A DNA stretch of 64,000 nucleotides, taken from positions 2,914,001 through 2,978,000 of the forward strand of contig OZ251461.1 of the NCBI GenBank assembly GCA_965242575.1, in the 5' to 3' direction. The notes below the pieces were generated by a model. That model was given only the letters and a program-made list of their open reading frames with translations, did not search any database and had not been told where the DNA came from. The position numbers and the translations under genes were made by a program. This document shows positions 1 through 8,111 of this stretch, piece by piece (within the stretch, counting starts at the first letter, position 1; each line of letters opens with the position of its first letter). The stretch comes from JANQOH01 sp965242575 (GTDB taxonomy: Bacteria > Pseudomonadota > Alphaproteobacteria > UBA7887).

Positions 1-2
1 CC

Positions 3-1511
3 ATGTTCGAGGCGGCGGATTCCGCCCGCGTCCGCCGCGCCCGCGCCCCCGGCGCCGAACCCTGGGAGAGCGCCTTCGCCGGCGAGTGGACCTTGCGCGA
101 CCCGCGCAACGCCCGCGCGCCGGGCGCCCTCTCCGTCCCCCGCGATTCGCTGCGCTGGTCGCAATGGGCGCCCGCCCTCAACGGCGCCGCGCTGGTCGGC
201 TGGGTGCGCGAGGAGGTCTTCCCCTTCCACGCCGGCATCGCCGCCGCCGGCGCCACCGATTTCATGGACGGCGCGCGGCTGGAGATCGACGAGCCGGCCG
301 TCCTCTCGCAGGTCGTCTCCCTGGTGGACGACCTGCATCTCGAACGGGTGGACGCCGACGCCAAGGGCGACCTGTTCGAACACGTGCTGCGCCAGATCCG
401 CCAGGCCGGCGAGCTGGGCCAGTTCCGCACCCCGCGCCACATCGTCCGCGCCGTGGTCGAGATGGTCGAACCGCGCCTGGGCGAGACGATATGCGACCCG
501 GCGGCCGGCACCGCCGGCTTCCTCGTCGGCGCGTGGGATCGCATCCGCCTCGCCAATTCCTCGCAAGCGGGAATCGAGGAGGTGGAGTCGGAGGGCAAGA
601 CGATTCGCCGCGGCCTGGGCGACGAACTCGACTCGGCCGCCCACCGCCTGCTGCGCGACGAGACCTTCCACGGCATGGACGTGGACCCGCGCATGGTCCG
701 CCTGGCCACCATGAACCTGACCCTGCGCGGGTTGGACAAGGTGCGCATCCTCCGCCGCGACGCCCTGACCCGCGCCCTCGACCGCGCCGCGAAGGCGGAG
801 CTCGGCCTGCCGCCGGAGGGTTTCGACGTCATCCTCGCCAACCCGCCCTTCTCCGGCCGCATCGACCGCGACCGCATCGTCGACGCGGTGAAGGTGGGCC
901 GAACCGCGCAGACCGAACTTCTGTTCCTGCGCTTCATGCTGAACCACCTGAAGGCGGGCGGGCGCTGCGGCGTGGTGGTTCCCGAAGGCGTGTTGTTCGG
1001 CGCCACCGTCGCGCATCGCGAGCTGCGCCGTATCCTGGTGGAGAACAACCGGGTGGACGCGGTGCTGTCGCTGCCCGCCGGCGTGTTCAACCCCTATTCC
1101 GGCGTCAAGACCTCGGTCCTCGTGCTCCGCAAGGGCGGCGCGACCGAACACGCCATGTTCCTGCACGCCGAGGCCGACGGCTTCAAGCTCGACGCCAACC
1201 ACGATTCGCCCATCGACGCCGACGATCTGCCGGAGCTGCTCGAGGCGTTCGCCGAGCGCGAGGACTGTCTGGAGGCGTGGCGCGCCCGCGACGCGAAGGC
1301 CGAGTGGCGCGAGAATTGGTGGTTCGCCGACGCCGATGCCCTTCGCGCCGCCGACTGGAATTTGAGCGCCGCCCGCCACCGCCCCGCCAACCGCGCCCCC
1401 GCCGAACACCGCGACCCGCTGGAGATACTGGAGGAGCTGCGCGGCATCGAGGGGGAGATCCTGCGCGAGATCGACGCGCTGGAGGACGCGGTGCGGGAGG
1501 CGGCCGGATGA
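3..1511 (+). CDS. hsdM: Type I restriction-modification methyltransferase subunit, 5' end outside the window
   Basis: This is the DNA adenine methyltransferase (M) subunit of a type I restriction-modification complex, which pairs with HsdS to methylate the recognition site. The SAM-binding motif DPAAGTAGFL lies near residues 165-174 and the catalytic NPPF motif near 280-283. The usual N-terminal HsdM helices are missing and the open frame reaches the window edge, so the true start is probably upstream and the ATG at position 3 is only the first visible one. The last codons overlap hsdS by ATGA, which implies translational coupling. No hsdR is visible; it may lie to the left. Confidence 0.93.
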   Translation: MFEAADSARVRRARAPGAEPWESAFAGEWTLRDPRNARAPGALSVPRDSLRWSQWAPALNGAALVGWVREEVFPFHAGIAAAGATDFMDGARLEIDEPAVLSQVVSLVDDLHLERVDADAKGDLFEHVLRQIRQAGELGQFRTPRHIVRAVVEMVEPRLGETICDPAAGTAGFLVGAWDRIRLANSSQAGIEEVESEGKTIRRGLGDELDSAAHRLLRDETFHGMDVDPRMVRLATMNLTLRGLDKVRILRRDALTRALDRAAKAELGLPPEGFDVILANPPFSGRIDRDRIVDAVKVGRTAQTELLFLRFMLNHLKAGGRCGVVVPEGVLFGATVAHRELRRILVENNRVDAVLSLPAGVFNPYSGVKTSVLVLRKGGATEHAMFLHAEADGFKLDANHDSPIDADDLPELLEAFAEREDCLEAWRARDAKAEWRENWWFADADALRAADWNLSAARHRPANRAPAEHRDPLEILEELRGIEGEILREIDALEDAVREAAG

Positions 1512-2659
1512 GCGCGGTCGCCCATGTTCCGCTCGGGGAGATTGCGACCATCATCGCCGGCCAGTCGCCGCCGAGTCATTCCTATAATGAAGCGGCCGAC
1601 GGCTTGCCTTTCTTTCAGGGAAAGGCCGATTTCGGCGACGTCCACCCTGTCGCCAGAAAATGGTGCACGGAACCCAAGAAGATTGCAGAAAGCGGAGATA
1701 TCCTGATATCCGTCCGGGCGCCTGTCGGTCCAACCAACATCGCGAAAGAAAGATGTTGCATAGGACGCGGCCTCGCAGCGATCCGCCCGGATAACAAGAT
1801 CGTGTGCCGAGATTTCGTGCATTGGGCTATTATCCATAGACACGATGAAATTGTCGCCAAAGGACGAGGAAGCATCTTTGCCTCTATAGATCAAAGCGAT
1901 CTTCGGTCTATTTCGATTCCGCTTATGCCGAGGAGGAAGCAAGAGAAAATTGCCGATATTCTGAACTCGGCATCGCATATCCAGCGTCTGTGCCGCAGGG
2001 CTTATGATTGCCCCCACAATTTTGCCCAGACCCTCTTTATCAAGATGTTCGGCGATCCGGTCGAAAACCCGATGGGATGGGAGACGCGCAGGCTCGACGA
2101 AATCGCCGACCTGAGCGCCGGCGACCCGGCCCCCCAGGACCCGGAGGCGTTCGCCCCCGACGGCCCGCTTTTCGTGCGCATGCAGGACGTCGGCCGCGAC
2201 CATGTGAACCCGGAGCTTGCCGAATCGACCGACCGCCTGGACCCGGCTTGGCTGCGGGAGAACCGCCTTCGCGTTTTCCCCCGGGACAGCCTTCTGATCC
2301 CGAAAAGCGGCGTGTCGGTGAACCTCAACCACCGCGCCATGCTCGCCGTCGACGCCCATGTCGTCAGCCATCTGGCGATAGCGGCGCCCCATCGATCCGT
2401 GGTCGATCCCGTCTATCTGTTCTGGTGGTCGGTCCACTACGACCCCCGCGAGCATGCCCAGGTCACGACCTTGCCGTCGCTGAAACTCTCCGTCCTCCGA
2501 CAGGCCGAAGTCCCGCTCCCCCCTCTTGACCTGCAACAGCGCTTCGCCGCCATCGCGAAGGGCGCGGCCCGCATGTCCTCCCGCGCGAAGGCCGCCGCCG
2601 GCGCCGCCGCCGCCCTGGCCGAAGCGCTCGCGGCCCGCCTGCTGGAGCAAGCCCCATGA
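1508..2659 (+). CDS. hsdS: Type I restriction-modification specificity subunit
   Basis: This 383-residue S subunit determines which DNA sequence the type I enzyme recognises. It has the standard two-repeat layout: a first target-recognition domain starting near LGEIATIIAGQSPP, a central conserved helix, and a second domain starting near WETRRLDEIADLSAG, each followed by a PLPP/PL-type segment and a long helix. The ATG at 1508 overlaps the hsdM stop (ATGA), which fixes the start. The first recognition domain (about 1560-2080) is AT-richer than the rest, as expected for domains exchanged by recombination. The downstream small gene is also joined by an ATGA overlap. Confidence 0.93.
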   Translation: MSAVAHVPLGEIATIIAGQSPPSHSYNEAADGLPFFQGKADFGDVHPVARKWCTEPKKIAESGDILISVRAPVGPTNIAKERCCIGRGLAAIRPDNKIVCRDFVHWAIIHRHDEIVAKGRGSIFASIDQSDLRSISIPLMPRRKQEKIADILNSASHIQRLCRRAYDCPHNFAQTLFIKMFGDPVENPMGWETRRLDEIADLSAGDPAPQDPEAFAPDGPLFVRMQDVGRDHVNPELAESTDRLDPAWLRENRLRVFPRDSLLIPKSGVSVNLNHRAMLAVDAHVVSHLAIAAPHRSVVDPVYLFWWSVHYDPREHAQVTTLPSLKLSVLRQAEVPLPPLDLQQRFAAIAKGAARMSSRAKAAAGAAAALAEALAARLLEQAP

Positions 2660-2952
2660 CCCTCGACGAGTTCCGCCGATCCGTCGCCGCCGACTCCGCC
2701 CCGCCGCCCGGCCTGTCCGCGCCGTTGGAGGCGTTATGGCGCGCCGCCAACGACGAATGGGACGCCGCGCACGTCCTCGCCCAATCCGCCCGCGACCCCG
2801 CCGGCGCCTGGGTTCACGCCCACCTGCACCGCATCGAGGGCGACCTCCCCAACGCCGCCGGCTGGTACCGCCGCGCCGGCAAACCCGTCTCCGAAGCGTC
2901 CCTTGACGACGAGTGGGATGAGATCGCCCGTGCGTTGCTCGGCGAGCTATAG
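2656..2952 (+). CDS. Small conserved hypothetical protein of the 'WYRRAGKP' type
   Basis: This 98-residue protein starts at an ATG overlapping the hsdS stop. It carries the motifs ALWRAANDEWDAAH, AWVHAHLHRIEGD and GWYRRAGKPV, which I recall from a widespread uncharacterised proteobacterial family; its function is unknown. It ends 18 bp from the convergent methylase gene at 2971. A decayed second copy lies at about 7416-7630, again directly beside the 3' end of a minus-strand cassette. The gene may therefore be an old chromosomal flank rather than part of the restriction operon. Confidence 0.75.
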   Translation: MTLDEFRRSVAADSAPPPGLSAPLEALWRAANDEWDAAHVLAQSARDPAGAWVHAHLHRIEGDLPNAAGWYRRAGKPVSEASLDDEWDEIARALLGEL

Positions 2953-2970
2953 CCTTCCGGGGCGATCCCG

Positions 2971-4146
2971 TTACCGCATATCGAAAGTGATCACCGTCTC
3001 GGTTCGCATGCGGCGGTCCAGAGCGTTTTGGCCGTCGCCCGGCGGCGGAAGGTAACGGCGCCGCGCGGGAATTTCCCTGCTCTCGCACTGCCGCTCCCGA
3101 AACCCGACCGACTCGGCCAACGCCCGAACAAGCCCGGCATTGTCGACGACGGACCCGCGAAGAAAGGAGTTGCCGAGGACCATGACCGCCAGCCCGTCCG
3201 TCTTGACGACCCTCGCTATCTGCCGAAGCACGGCCTCCATATCCTCCGCGTAACGCCGTATCCAGCCTTCATGTTTGCGGCCCATAGTCCGTTCTCCGCC
3301 AGGCTTGATGAACCGCGAAATTTCTACGGGGCCCCCCGCTTCCGCAGCCATTCTCTCCGTCCCTATGCTGATGGCCCGAATCCCCCTTAGCCGTCCTACC
3401 TCGAAGCCCAGCCATACCAGCGTAAGCCGATGCCCGCGCAAATAGTCGATGGCGTTGAGATACGGCGGAGAGGTAAGCACGAGATCGAACTGTCTTTCGC
3501 CCAAGTCCTCCAATCTCCGTGCGTCTCCGCGTCGCACTTCGGCGGGAACCCTAATCGCTTCCGGCTTCAGGCGCTTGGCCACATGATCGGCGGATCGGAT
3601 GAACCCTCCATACACGTCGAAATCGTTCGGCCCCGGAATCCTGTGCGGGCGGCTGTGCGACGTGTCGCGCGCAAGGGACGCCATCTTCTCCTTCGATACG
3701 ATAATGCGACTTAACGCTACGATCAATGCGTCCCGCGTCCGTTCGTCGTCGTAACGGCGCAATACCGTCGCCAATCGCCGCAGCGCCTCTTCCTGCTCCG
3801 GCGCGAACCAGAACGAGATAAATCGCTGTGTTTCGACATCGGGCGCGCACTCCGCGGCGTCCGGCGGGAGTCCTTCGGCGTCCGCAACAATCTTCTCCGC
3901 GGCGGGGCGAAGCTGGCTTGCGTCCATAGGTGTGCTCCACACTTGGGCCATCAACACCGCGAGAGGATCGATGTCGATCCCGACGCAACCGAAGCCAGCC
4001 TGCGCCGCCGCCCGCGCGACGGTGCCGGAGCCGCACATCGGGTCCAGCACGCGTCCGCCCTTCGGAATCGCCCCCAAAGATTGGCGAACCAATTCTGGCG
4101 CCATTCGTGCGGGGAACGGATGAATAGGGTCCAGATTCATATTCAT
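2971..4146 (-). CDS. DNA methyltransferase, partner of the GHKL ATPase
   Basis: This is a predicted DNA methyltransferase of about 391 residues. The SAM motif DPMCGSGT lies near residues 35-42 and the catalytic TSPPY near 225-229; an SPPY-type motif suggests N4-cytosine methylation, although N6-adenine cannot be excluded. The start at 4146 is chosen because its ATG overlaps the TGA of the upstream GHKL gene (ATGA); the longer ATG at 4176 would intrude into that gene. The coupling suggests that this enzyme protects host DNA against the companion ATPase/nuclease. Base composition is lower in GC than the flanks. Confidence 0.88.
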   Translation of the reverse strand: MNMNLDPIHPFPARMAPELVRQSLGAIPKGGRVLDPMCGSGTVARAAAQAGFGCVGIDIDPLAVLMAQVWSTPMDASQLRPAAEKIVADAEGLPPDAAECAPDVETQRFISFWFAPEQEEALRRLATVLRRYDDERTRDALIVALSRIIVSKEKMASLARDTSHSRPHRIPGPNDFDVYGGFIRSADHVAKRLKPEAIRVPAEVRRGDARRLEDLGERQFDLVLTSPPYLNAIDYLRGHRLTLVWLGFEVGRLRGIRAISIGTERMAAEAGGPVEISRFIKPGGERTMGRKHEGWIRRYAEDMEAVLRQIARVVKTDGLAVMVLGNSFLRGSVVDNAGLVRALAESVGFRERQCESREIPARRRYLPPPGDGQNALDRRMRTETVITFDMR

Positions 4147-6554
4147 ACCCGTCCCTCTCGATCTTGGGTTGGCCACTCGCCAATGTTACGATCCAGTTCC
4201 TCCAAAATTTTCTCCGCCGTTTGATGCATAAGCACGTATTGCGAATCGCGGTCGACTTCGATCCAACGGCTGCCGACAATACATTCCACCGCCTTCAAGC
4301 GGGCCGTCAGACGTTCCGGCCTGAAACGTTCCAAATCCGCGTTCTTCGCACGAATAAAGTGGACATTAGGTTTGGCGTTGCGATCGCGTTTCGCTGCGTC
4401 CAGAGCGCTGAGAAGCTCGGAAAGCGGAACCTCCCCCTGTTGCGTCAACTCGGTCTCGTAGTCTTCAAGCCATTTTTCTACGTCGAGAACCGTTCGTGTG
4501 CCCTCAAACAGTGACCGAAGCTTGGTGAGCGTTACGCCATGGCGGCAATGCAGATGGACGAGTCTGTGCAAATGATCCACCTTAAGCAAAGTCAGAGGAT
4601 GCGTATGGGTTCGAGCTTCTTGGTTGAGCGCGCTACCTTCGTCCTTCTCACCCTGATATGCTATCGCCACGTGAAATCCGAAATCGGCGACCTCCTCCTT
4701 GCGAAACCTCTCCAACCTAGCTATATCGACCTTCTCTGCACGGACGGATTGTCCAATAGTAGACTTTGCGTCATAGACAACCTTATAATCAGCCCTCGTT
4801 TGATGTTGGCCGAGACGAGCATAAATGACGCCGTCCGTTCCGTGCGGTCCGTCGTCCCGCCTTTCGTAATTGAAACCCAGAACGACGAAGGCCGATCCCA
4901 CCGCCCGCTCAAGAGCCTTGTAATGATGGCTCGCGGCCTCGAGTCGACGCAATACCTCCTTGGCGGTCGGAGGAGAATCGCCCGAAGTTAACCTCAGCAC
5001 CTTATCCCTGTCGGCCAGAAAGCTCGCAATCGATGCGTTGCTTATTCCATGCTCCTGCAGCTGCCCCTCAAGTAGCACCTCGGACCACGCGAACAGTTTC
5101 GCGGGGTTAAAATTTCGTCCGCCTTTCGATCCTGCTTTCGTCAGTTTATCCACAAAAGGATGCTCGGAGTTCACGGAAACGTTTCTCGTATTTGGATCAT
5201 ACCGAGCGACAGGAAAATTGTGACCGGCTTCCGTGAATTCGGTGTCATTGAAAGGACGATCAATTATCGCTTGGTCATAATCGTCTAGCCATTTCATCCT
5301 GGATTCGGCGGTGACGCCGCGCGGCATCTTGACGTAGAAGGATTCAGCGCCCGCTTCCGCGGCGTTACGAACACTTCTAGAAAGCGGTTCCGTTATGTAT
5401 ACGCTGGAATCGTTCAGTAGTGCAGATCTGTCCAGCTGATCGTTCTCTTTCCTATTCCACTCATCGTAGGCCTGCCGGCAGTCGTTAAACATACTCTGAA
5501 GGAAACCACGAAAATCTTGTATGTCATCGCTATCCCTTACGCCCTCTCGAGAAGAGAGCAGGTGCCCTCTCAGGCCATCGACATTGACATCCAGCGAAAA
5601 ACGAGACCATGCGGCATGATTGGGCTGCGCAATTCCAAACAATTCATCCTCTATGTTGATGACCCTCTCACGGACACGAATGAAGAACCCGTTACTGCGC
5701 CCGACCTGCGAAGATTTGCCGGTTGTCAGTCGTTTTTCGAAAATTCGAGCATTGCCGCGGACACGGCCAACGCCCGGGCGGTCCTCGTCGATTTCAATGG
5801 ATTTGATCGTCTGCAATTTCTCCTTGCTCGATTCGATCCGCTTTTTGTTCAGGAATACCTGAAAGTCGGTGCTAAGCGGAAGGCCGGTGCTTAGCACCCA
5901 CTCCAGCCTGCCGGTGGAAACTTTTCGGTACAGATCCTTGAAGTTGGATAGGGCCGCAGCAGTCCAGGTCCGATCACGGTTTTCCTGTCCGAACATGATC
6001 GACCAAGCTCCGGGATCCCAATGCTTAATTTCGGCAAGATACCCCTTGGCGTCTTCTTCCGTCAATTCTCGCAGGGAAACATGAACTGGGTTGGCGTTGG
6101 TATTTCTGTCGGTAACATTGTTCTTGAAATCCATAACCGTGAGCAAAAATTTACCGTTCACGCAGCTCACGTGAGTCAGTTCCCAAGCGAGAACGTATGC
6201 GGCAAGTTTGCCGATGCCGAATTGCCCTATCGGAAGACGTTTGTGCTGTTCCTTGTCGCCTTTTTGCGATTGAGCAACCACCCAGAGTTGTTCGAAGCCC
6301 TTCGCATCCATTCCGCATCCGTCGTCGATTACCCACAACGGGTCGTGATCGCCGACATTCTCGTCATTCTGTTCCCGAAGGATCACGTGCACCTTTCTCG
6401 CGCCGGCGTCGTAGCTGTTGCTCACAAGCTCCTCTATGGCCTTGTGAGGGCTTCGGTAGAGACCTTCCGAAAACAGCTTGATTATGTCGTAGTTGATGGC
6501 GACGGCAATTTGCTTGACCTCGACGCCGACTGCGGCCAGTTGGGCAACGTCCAT
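4143..6554 (-). CDS. GHKL (MORC/Hsp90-like) ATPase with C-terminal restriction-endonuclease-like region
   Basis: This 803-residue protein has a GHKL ATP-binding fold at the N-terminus: the N box EELVSNSYDAGA near residues 41-52, DDGCGM near 77-82 and the glycine loop GQFGIGK near 110-116. In the C-terminal third a GTDGVIYARL strand followed by VVYDAKS (Asp-Ala-Lys near 595-597) resembles the core of a PD-(D/E)xK nuclease. Prokaryotic MORC/MutL-like ATPases linked to methylases and nucleases are known from restriction-modification loci (Iyer and Aravind). The start at 6554 gives the proper GHKL N-terminus; upstream in-frame sequence is low-complexity. The gene is coupled to the downstream methylase, so a restriction role is inferred. 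Confidence 0.82.
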   Translation of the reverse strand: MDVAQLAAVGVEVKQIAVAINYDIIKLFSEGLYRSPHKAIEELVSNSYDAGARKVHVILREQNDENVGDHDPLWVIDDGCGMDAKGFEQLWVVAQSQKGDKEQHKRLPIGQFGIGKLAAYVLAWELTHVSCVNGKFLLTVMDFKNNVTDRNTNANPVHVSLRELTEEDAKGYLAEIKHWDPGAWSIMFGQENRDRTWTAAALSNFKDLYRKVSTGRLEWVLSTGLPLSTDFQVFLNKKRIESSKEKLQTIKSIEIDEDRPGVGRVRGNARIFEKRLTTGKSSQVGRSNGFFIRVRERVINIEDELFGIAQPNHAAWSRFSLDVNVDGLRGHLLSSREGVRDSDDIQDFRGFLQSMFNDCRQAYDEWNRKENDQLDRSALLNDSSVYITEPLSRSVRNAAEAGAESFYVKMPRGVTAESRMKWLDDYDQAIIDRPFNDTEFTEAGHNFPVARYDPNTRNVSVNSEHPFVDKLTKAGSKGGRNFNPAKLFAWSEVLLEGQLQEHGISNASIASFLADRDKVLRLTSGDSPPTAKEVLRRLEAASHHYKALERAVGSAFVVLGFNYERRDDGPHGTDGVIYARLGQHQTRADYKVVYDAKSTIGQSVRAEKVDIARLERFRKEEVADFGFHVAIAYQGEKDEGSALNQEARTHTHPLTLLKVDHLHRLVHLHCRHGVTLTKLRSLFEGTRTVLDVEKWLEDYETELTQQGEVPLSELLSALDAAKRDRNAKPNVHFIRAKNADLERFRPERLTARLKAVECIVGSRWIEVDRDSQYVLMHQTAEKILEELDRNIGEWPTQDREGRV

Positions 6555-6567
6555 GGCAGTGCGTCTC

Positions 6568-6738
6568 CTAATCAGGTCGATTCGCTTGGAAGCGACGCTC
6601 GGCGCGAGAGGCGGTGGCCGCCACCGCCGCGCCGATAGCCGCCGACGCAGCCCGCGCGTGCGCGTCGGCCCAGCGGCGCGCGACGCCCGCGCCCACGAGC
6701 GCGAACCGCAGCATATGGAAGGCGGGCGCGTGTTCCAT
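6568..6738 (-). pseudogene. Truncated CCDC90/DUF1640-like leader gene before the GHKL cassette
   Basis: This 56-codon frame begins MEHAPAFHMLRFALVGAG and matches the first half of the gene at 9601-9870 (MEHAPAFDTLRFTRTLVDAG), then loses similarity and stops 13 bp before the GHKL start. The full-length relative looks like the N-terminal domain of DUF1640/CCDC90 coiled-coil proteins. The truncation point suggests that the cassette joined an existing leader gene. It could still be translated as a short leader peptide. Confidence 0.55.
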
Positions 6739-6802
6739 GCCACGAGCATGGCGCCCGCCGCCCGCCATGTCAACGCCGCCGTACGCCCGCCCCGACCGCC
6801 GC

Positions 6803-7163
6803 GCGCCCGGACACGAGCCTTGAGCGGCGACGCCACCGAACGCCGCGCCGGTCGCCGGCGGCTTCGCCGGACGCCGGACGCCTCGGAAGCGGCGAGGAGC
6901 GCGCGACCCGCGCCCGCGACTCGTTCGGCTTCGCGACCGCGCGCTCGCCGCGGGGCGCCGCCGAGGGAAGCCCGCACCGCCATCACGGCCCGCGCCAGCG
7001 TCGAAAGCCGCCATGACAGGTCGACGGACTCAGGAATTCCCGCGTGGCCGCCGGCCTGCCGCTCCCCGATTTGCAGGCGCGAATCGGCGACAGCACCACC
7101 GCCCAAGCCACCGGCAAACACGATCAGAACGAATCGACACCAGGATCCGCCGTCCCGGTCGCG
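6803..7163. repeat. Decayed copy 1 of the lipoprotein-gene 5' region (cassette scar)
   Basis: From 6803 to about 6970 the plus strand matches the start region of the lipoprotein gene at 12742, including the TTG-start context (acgagccttgagcg) and the stretch coding for GEER-A-ARDSF, with indels that destroy the frame. A further piece (7110-7163, ggcaaacacg then gaacgaatcgac) matches 10161-10214. The same composite occurs as copy 2 at 9940-10214. From 7164 to 7415 I see no recognisable feature. Confidence 0.65.
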
Positions 7164-7415
7164 TTGGCCGACGCGCTCGGAGCGCCCGTGAACCACCCGG
7201 CCGGCGGCTCCGGCGCGGTTCTGGAATCGGTTGAGTGCCGCGAGAAGCGGTTCACGCGCAAGCGCGAGGAGGCCCGGATCGAGGCCAGCGTGCTGCGCTT
7301 GGTGGAGCGATCCCTCACCGTCGAGGATGCCCTCGGCCTGCCAAGCATGGCTTGACCTGTTCCGCGCGACCCTCCGCCGTGGCCGAACACATCGCGCGCG
7401 CGAGCCCCGCGCTTC

Positions 7416-7630
7416 GTGGGGGCGCTATGGCGCGCCGCCAACGACCGGCGCGCGCCCACACCCTCGCCCGATCCGCCTGCGATTGCGCTGGCGCCGGGTT
7501 CCCGCCCACCGTCACCGAGTCGAGAGCTACGTCCCCAACGCCGCCGGCCGGTACCGCCGCGCCGGCAAACCCGTCTGCGAATCCCCGCCCGACGAGGATT
7601 GGGACGAGATTGCGTTGGCGCCGACGCCCG
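7416..7630 (+). pseudogene. Decayed second copy of the 'WYRRAGKP' small gene
   Basis: The DNA aligns with the gene at 2656-2952 from its ALWRAANDE codons to near the end: gctatggcgcgccgccaacg matches the GCGTTATGG region, and ggtaccgccgcgccggcaaa matches the GWYRRAGKP codons. Several indels break the frame, so no intact protein is encoded. It ends a few bases before the 3' end of the minus-strand cassette at 7632, repeating the arrangement at 2952/2971. Confidence 0.7.
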
Positions 7631-7631
7631 G

Positions 7632-8111
7632 TTACGACGGGAATACCCCGCTGAGCGGATCGCCGCACTCGATAAAGCGCACAGGTTCGCCTTTATGCGG
7701 ACGGAGTGCGATACGGTGGCGGTCCTCCCTCAAGGCGTCTCGCTCCGCCTTACGCATATCCTTCGCGGCCAGAATCGGGCGGAAAATAAAGTTCAGACGA
7801 GAGAATACTCCCCTCCTGTTCAACATCTTCGCGCCCGCGCGAATCTGTCTCACGGCTTTCGTCGCGGTCTTCTCCCCACTCGTCAACTCCATCAACGCGA
7901 TCCACCCCACGCCGCCCTCCCGATCGGCAACGAACAAATAGTCCGGGCGAACGCTCGCCTTGCCAAGGGGTGAATTTCCCTCGTCGAAGTCGACGATAAC
8001 GCGAGACCCAGGCGCGCCCTTCAACGACACGCAGCAACCGTGCTTGCTGCATTTATCGACAAAGCATGAGTCGTTTAACTTGTCGCGAGCAGTCTCTACA
8101 AGTCCGGTCAC
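7632..8111 (-). CDS. Unknown 159-residue partner of the AAA ATPase, possible nuclease effector
   Basis: I do not recognise the family. The protein has a Cys-rich N-terminal patch (CSKHGCC) and a strand-turn-strand element DYLFVADREGG followed by WIALMELTSG, which resembles the Asp...Glu-x-Lys core of PD-(D/E)xK nucleases but with Thr where Lys is expected. The start is taken as GTG at 8111, which overlaps the ATPase stop (GTGA); an ATG at 8147 is the alternative. Tight coupling to an OLD-like ATPase suggests a two-gene ATPase/effector defence module. The function is inferred only from context. Confidence 0.65.
   Translation of the reverse strand: MTGLVETARDKLNDSCFVDKCSKHGCCVSLKGAPGSRVIVDFDEGNSPLGKASVRPDYLFVADREGGVGWIALMELTSGEKTATKAVRQIRAGAKMLNRRGVFSRLNFIFRPILAAKDMRKAERDALREDRHRIALRPHKGEPVRFIECGDPLSGVFPS

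Noticed and set aside
7044..7355. A 103-codon plus-strand frame in the scar region
   Set aside because: Part of it is the repeated scar sequence whose second copy is out of frame; no motif or ribosome-binding site supports a gene.
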